NCBI GenBank assembly: GCA_019694975.1
Contig: JAIBAY010000006.1
Location: forward strand, 62,001-126,000
DNA from: Chitinophagales bacterium
GTDB taxonomy: Bacteria > Bacteroidota > Bacteroidia > Chitinophagales > UBA10324
Direction: 5' to 3'
DNA: 64,000 nucleotides
Part shown: in pieces, positions 60,717-64,000 of the stretch
Position numbering within the stretch: position 1 is the stretch's first letter
How the letters are laid out: the number at the start of each line of letters is the position of its first letter
Notes under the pieces: model-generated
Told to the model about the DNA's origin: nothing
What the model saw: the letters and a program-made list of their open reading frames with translations, nothing else
Database searches by the model: none
Program-made: the position numbers and the translations under genes

Positions 60717-61349
60717 TCAGGTAATGATGGTTTTATACAACAGGCGGGCGCCAAAATAAATTATGCCGCAGCCAACGGCCTTGGAGATGATATTCATGGT
60801 GCGTTGTGTCAGCAGGTGCTTCACCCTGTTGGCAAGAAAGGTTTTCAGCAGGTCGAAGAAAAAATTGCAGATAACGGCCGCACCAAAAAAAAGGATCTTC
60901 TCCGCTTCATTGTATTCCTTGTCAATGGAAACGATGCTTACCGCGCTGAGCCAGTAGATAAAAACAAATGGATTAAGCGTATTGATCACCAAACCTTTGA
61001 TGATAAACAACAGGTGACTGAAATGAGATGGCCTTGTGATGTCAATCGTTTTTGGCGTGGCAACGGGTTTCCACAAATGATACAGGCCGAAAATCAGCAA
61101 CAGCGCTCCGCCTGATGCCCCAACCACATTAGATACCGTTTCATGCTGCATCAAAGTGCCAACGCTGAAGAAGGAAGCACAGATGATGAGTATATCACTC
61201 AATAATACACCTATGGCGATACTGATGGCCAGGCGATGACCGCGGGTAATACTCGTTTCAATGATGGTAAAGAAAATGGGGCCGAATGAAAAGGCTGTTA
61301 TTACGCCCAATAAAACACCCTTGTAAATCAGTTCAAATATGGTATGCAT
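60717..61349 (-). CDS. LysE-family exporter
   Basis: 210 residues with six hydrophobic segments. The N-terminal GVLLGVITAFSFGPIFFTIIETSITRGHRLAISIAIGVLLSD block carries the conserved GP and G(x)R features of LysE/RhtB amino-acid exporters. Such proteins export lysine, homoserine, threonine or similar; the substrate here is unknown. ATG 61349. It converges on the glycosyltransferase gene. Confidence 0.87.
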   Translation of the reverse strand: MHTIFELIYKGVLLGVITAFSFGPIFFTIIETSITRGHRLAISIAIGVLLSDILIICASFFSVGTLMQHETVSNVVGASGGALLLIFGLYHLWKPVATPKTIDITRPSHFSHLLFIIKGLVINTLNPFVFIYWLSAVSIVSIDKEYNEAEKILFFGAAVICNFFFDLLKTFLANRVKHLLTQRTMNIISKAVGCGIIYFGARLLYKTIIT

Positions 61350-61528
61350 GAAGGCTGCCGGAGAGGTTCGCTGTTCTTATTTGAGGAAGATAGATAAAAT
61401 TACACACTGCATTGTATGCAAGATTTAAAAGTTGAGGAAATATGACCGCTCTTCTTAAATTTGAAGATCCGTCATTCCTGCAGGCTGAATCACCACCGTG
61501 ATGACAGCTTAACCATCATCTTCCGTCT

Positions 61529-62914
61529 ATGTATGCCATCCTCGATATTGAAACCACCGGTAACCATGCGGAGCGGCATCATATCACAGAGATCGCAATT
61601 CTCCATTTCGACGGAAAGGAAATCACCGACCGCTACACCACACTGGTCAGGCCCGATTCGTATATTCCTTCCTTCATCACGCAGCTGACAGGTATTACCA
61701 ATGAGATGGTGGAAAACGCGCCTCACTTTTCTGCTATTGCAACTGAGCTGGATTTTTTTCTGCGAAACCGTATCGTGGTTGCGCACAACGCCCACTTTGA
61801 TTATACATTTCTTAAGCATGCCTTCCATCGCGAAGGAATAATTTTTCAGCGCAGGTTGCTGTGTACACTGCGGCTCAGCAGGAAGATTATCCCGGGACTG
61901 AAATCCTATGCACTCGACAACCTCTGCCGCACGCTGCAGATTGCCCAGCGGCCAGTGCATCGGGCGGAAAGCGATGCTGTTGCCGCGCTTGCATTATTCA
62001 ATTACCTGCAGTGGTCAGACAAGGAAGGCGTGATAGAAGGATTTCTGAAAAAGAAAACCACGGAAGCCAACTTTCCTCCTCATCTGCCTAAAGATGCTGT
62101 TACATCCTTACCGGCTGCAGCCGGTGTATATTATTTCCTGGATGCACAGGGCAAGGTGTTGTATGTTGGAAAGGCAAAAAACCTGAAGCAGAGAGTGCTT
62201 GGCCATTTTTCGGGCACTTCGCCTACGCGATCGAGCACCCGGCTGATGAACCAGATTCACCGTATCCGCCATCAGCTGTGCGGCAATGAGCTGGTGGCTA
62301 TGTTGCTGGAGTCTGCCGAGATCAAAAAGTATTTTCCGCCATTTAATACCGCACAAAAAATTGCTGATGGCAATTACGGTTTGTATTGTTATGAAGATGG
62401 TAAAGGCTATCACCGCTTTGGCATCAGGAAGCTGAAGCCGCTCGACCGGCCGGCGGTATCGTTTGCAACGCTGGAAACGGCCCGTGCATTCCTCGTGCAG
62501 CAGCAGCGTGCATATAAGCTGTGTCCTAAACTTTGCGGATTGCAACAATCACGCGGCGCCTGTTATGATCATGAAGCGGGAACATGCGATGGAGCCTGTT
62601 GCGGCAAGGTGAACGCTGCAACTTACAATGAACGGGTGAAGGAAGTATTGACCGCTGCGCAATCAGGCAGCAGAAGTTATGCACTCATCGGCAACGGCCG
62701 AACAGCGGATGAATGCAGCGTGATTGTGATGGAAGATGGCAAATATCTTGGCTTTGGTTTCACCGACAGGCGCCATGCGCCGTGTGATATGGATACGGCA
62801 AAAAATGTTATTGAACACTATAAGGATAACCGTGAAGTGCAGGGCATCATACAAAGTTATTTACAGCAGCATAAAGATTTTGAGATGATCAGCGCTCACG
62901 CAATGGCCTTATGA
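61529..62914 (+). CDS. DnaQ-like exonuclease fused to GIY-YIG nuclease domain
   Basis: 461 residues. Residues 1-~170 are a DEDDh 3'-5' exonuclease: ILDIETTG (Asp6, Glu8), HNAHFDYTFL and HRAESDAVAA. A GIY-YIG domain follows (~190-275: AGVYYF, then LYVGKAKNLKQRVLGHF), as in UvrC and Cho. A Cys-rich stretch (CPKLCG...CYDHEAGTCDGACCG, ~330-365) resembles the UvrC cluster-binding region. The fusion is a known architecture, thought to act in DNA repair. ATG 61529. Confidence 0.9.
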   Translation: MYAILDIETTGNHAERHHITEIAILHFDGKEITDRYTTLVRPDSYIPSFITQLTGITNEMVENAPHFSAIATELDFFLRNRIVVAHNAHFDYTFLKHAFHREGIIFQRRLLCTLRLSRKIIPGLKSYALDNLCRTLQIAQRPVHRAESDAVAALALFNYLQWSDKEGVIEGFLKKKTTEANFPPHLPKDAVTSLPAAAGVYYFLDAQGKVLYVGKAKNLKQRVLGHFSGTSPTRSSTRLMNQIHRIRHQLCGNELVAMLLESAEIKKYFPPFNTAQKIADGNYGLYCYEDGKGYHRFGIRKLKPLDRPAVSFATLETARAFLVQQQRAYKLCPKLCGLQQSRGACYDHEAGTCDGACCGKVNAATYNERVKEVLTAAQSGSRSYALIGNGRTADECSVIVMEDGKYLGFGFTDRRHAPCDMDTAKNVIEHYKDNREVQGIIQSYLQQHKDFEMISAHAMAL

Positions 62915-62935
62915 TACATACTGATCCTGATCGGG

Positions 62936-64000
62936 TTATGGCTGCTTCGCGGTTTCTTTCAGCGCCAGCTGCACCGCATAATAGGCATTCACCACACCAC
63001 CGCTGACACATAACTTTTTGAGCTTTATCATTTTTGTTTTTTCTGCTTTTGCAGGAAGCTCAACCTTTTCGGGCATCTTCACCACCGATTTCATCATGAT
63101 CGCCTTGACCTGCGGCGCAGTCAGCTCCGGGAAGTAGGAACGGAGCAGTGTGGCAACGCCGGCTGCCACCGGTGCTGCCATGCTTGTTCCCTGCAGGTTG
63201 CGGTATTTGTTTCCCGGAGCAGTTGAGTAGATGGCCACGCCGGGTGCAAAAAGATCTACGACCTTTCTTCCATAATTGCTGAAGGAAGCTACATTGTTGT
63301 CATACGAAGAAGCGCCTACTTCAATCCAGCTGGAGGAAGAAGTGCCATCCAGAAACTGGTTGCTCGGATAATGCGGCACCTTATCATTGTTCACGGCGTC
63401 ATTACCTGCGGCATGAATCAACAGTACATCTTTGGAGATTGCATATTTCACGGCATCATCAACTGCCTTCTTATCATAACTGTATGCTTTACCAAAGCTC
63501 ATGTTTATCACTTTGGCGCCGTTGTCGGCTGCATAACGTATGCTGTTGGCCACATCTTTGTCGCGTTCATCACCATCGGGCACTGCACGCAGTATCATCA
63601 GCTTTGCCGCATCTGCAATACCATTTATACCGGTGCCATTCGTACGGTCGGCGCCGATAATGCCGGCCACATGTGTTCCGTGCAGCGTGTTCAGGCAGGC
63701 AACATCAGGATTACCGTAATAACGTTCCATCGCATCTTCGTAGTTATCGCCTACGATGCTGCGCGGGTTAAAATCAGGATTGTAATGATAAAGCGCATCG
63801 GTGGCCAGGTCATTGACTTCATCTTTCAGGTTATTCATTACATCCTCCACGGAACCGCCTTCCTTTAAAATTCCGATCAGCACCTGTTGCACTATCAGCA
63901 AACTGTCGCCCGCAGGCTGATAGGCTTCCACCTGTTCAAGGGTCGGGTTTTCCATGCCCATCACCTGCAGCATGGAGGCGATTGATCGCCGGAGGCCATT
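62936..64000 (-). CDS. Subtilisin-like S8 peptidase, N-terminus outside window
   Basis: The frame stays open to the right edge of the window, so at least 354 residues are C-terminal to the missing start; the ATG at 63973 is internal or unproven. The active-site His is in LHGTHVAGIIGA, the oxyanion Asn in IHAAGNDA and the Ser in QGTSMAAPVAAG. The catalytic Asp and signal peptide should lie beyond 64000. About 100 residues at the left of the His form an insertion seen in many Bacteroidota subtilases. No T9SS domain: it ends soon after the protease domain. Confidence 0.9.
   Translation of the reverse strand, partial: NGLRRSIASMLQVMGMENPTLEQVEAYQPAGDSLLIVQQVLIGILKEGGSVEDVMNNLKDEVNDLATDALYHYNPDFNPRSIVGDNYEDAMERYYGNPDVACLNTLHGTHVAGIIGADRTNGTGINGIADAAKLMILRAVPDGDERDKDVANSIRYAADNGAKVINMSFGKAYSYDKKAVDDAVKYAISKDVLLIHAAGNDAVNNDKVPHYPSNQFLDGTSSSSWIEVGASSYDNNVASFSNYGRKVVDLFAPGVAIYSTAPGNKYRNLQGTSMAAPVAAGVATLLRSYFPELTAPQVKAIMMKSVVKMPEKVELPAKAEKTKMIKLKKLCVSGGVVNAYYAVQLALKETAKQP

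Overview
The window looks like a chromosomal segment of a member of the phylum Bacteroidota, possibly Chitinophagales or a related order; the finer placement is a guess. Four proteins carry type IX secretion (T9SS) C-terminal sorting domains. Many genes have the Bacteroidota -7 promoter box TAnnTTTG. Complex I lacks the NuoEFG input module locally. Menaquinone synthesis is by the futalosine route (mqnC). No rRNA, tRNA, CRISPR array or recognisable transposase was seen.

Layout. 1-6.5 kb: tail of a T9SS cargo protein, pheS, a helical-repeat protein of unknown role, a 3-hydroxyacyl-CoA dehydrogenase, gcvT and comB. 6.6-14.6 kb: crcB, then complex I genes nuoABCDHIJKL, closed by a strong bidirectional terminator. 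14.6-28.6 kb: a T9SS YCF48/BNR-like protein, recR, a two-part glycosyltransferase, a PLP decarboxylase, a D-amino-acid oxidase, sucA, trhO, an AlkA-type glycosylase, an SDR, a DUF4199 protein and a GNAT enzyme. 28.8-35.4 kb: an MsbA-like exporter, rbfA, a LolC/E-like permease, hpt, adk and obgE. 35.4-48.4 kb: a gliding-type T9SS protein, two M16 peptidase-family genes flanking a secreted peptidylarginine-deiminase-like protein, mqnC, an L,D-transpeptidase and small membrane proteins. 55-64 kb: a membrane protein, a PfkB kinase, a YgiD-like dioxygenase, an OmpA lipoprotein, a membrane glycosyltransferase, a LysE exporter, a DnaQ/GIY-YIG fusion and a subtilase running off the end.

The most striking region is 48.4-54.9 kb. 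It is an AT-rich operon of overlapping genes that matches the architecture of Detocs, an anti-phage two-component system: a TPR sensor kinase (DtcA-like), a stand-alone receiver (DtcB-like), and a receiver fused to a nucleoside-phosphorylase-fold effector (DtcC-like). A fourth coupled gene, a DUF3024 protein, is interrupted by an in-frame TGA, with the rest of the family sequence intact behind it. The operon has a good TTTG-N21-TAnnTTTG promoter. It sits between inverted repeats, shared short motifs and an imperfect 15-bp direct repeat, which suggests a transferred cassette.

Two copies of a 125-bp dispersed repeat (about 80% identical by hand alignment) lie next to gene 3' ends at 28.7 and 58.9 kb. 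Their central 12-nt palindrome carries a compensatory base-pair change. Several genes (recR, a glycosyltransferase, hpt, probably nuoI) have the -7 box ending only 4-6 nt before the start codon, which implies leaderless or nearly leaderless mRNAs.
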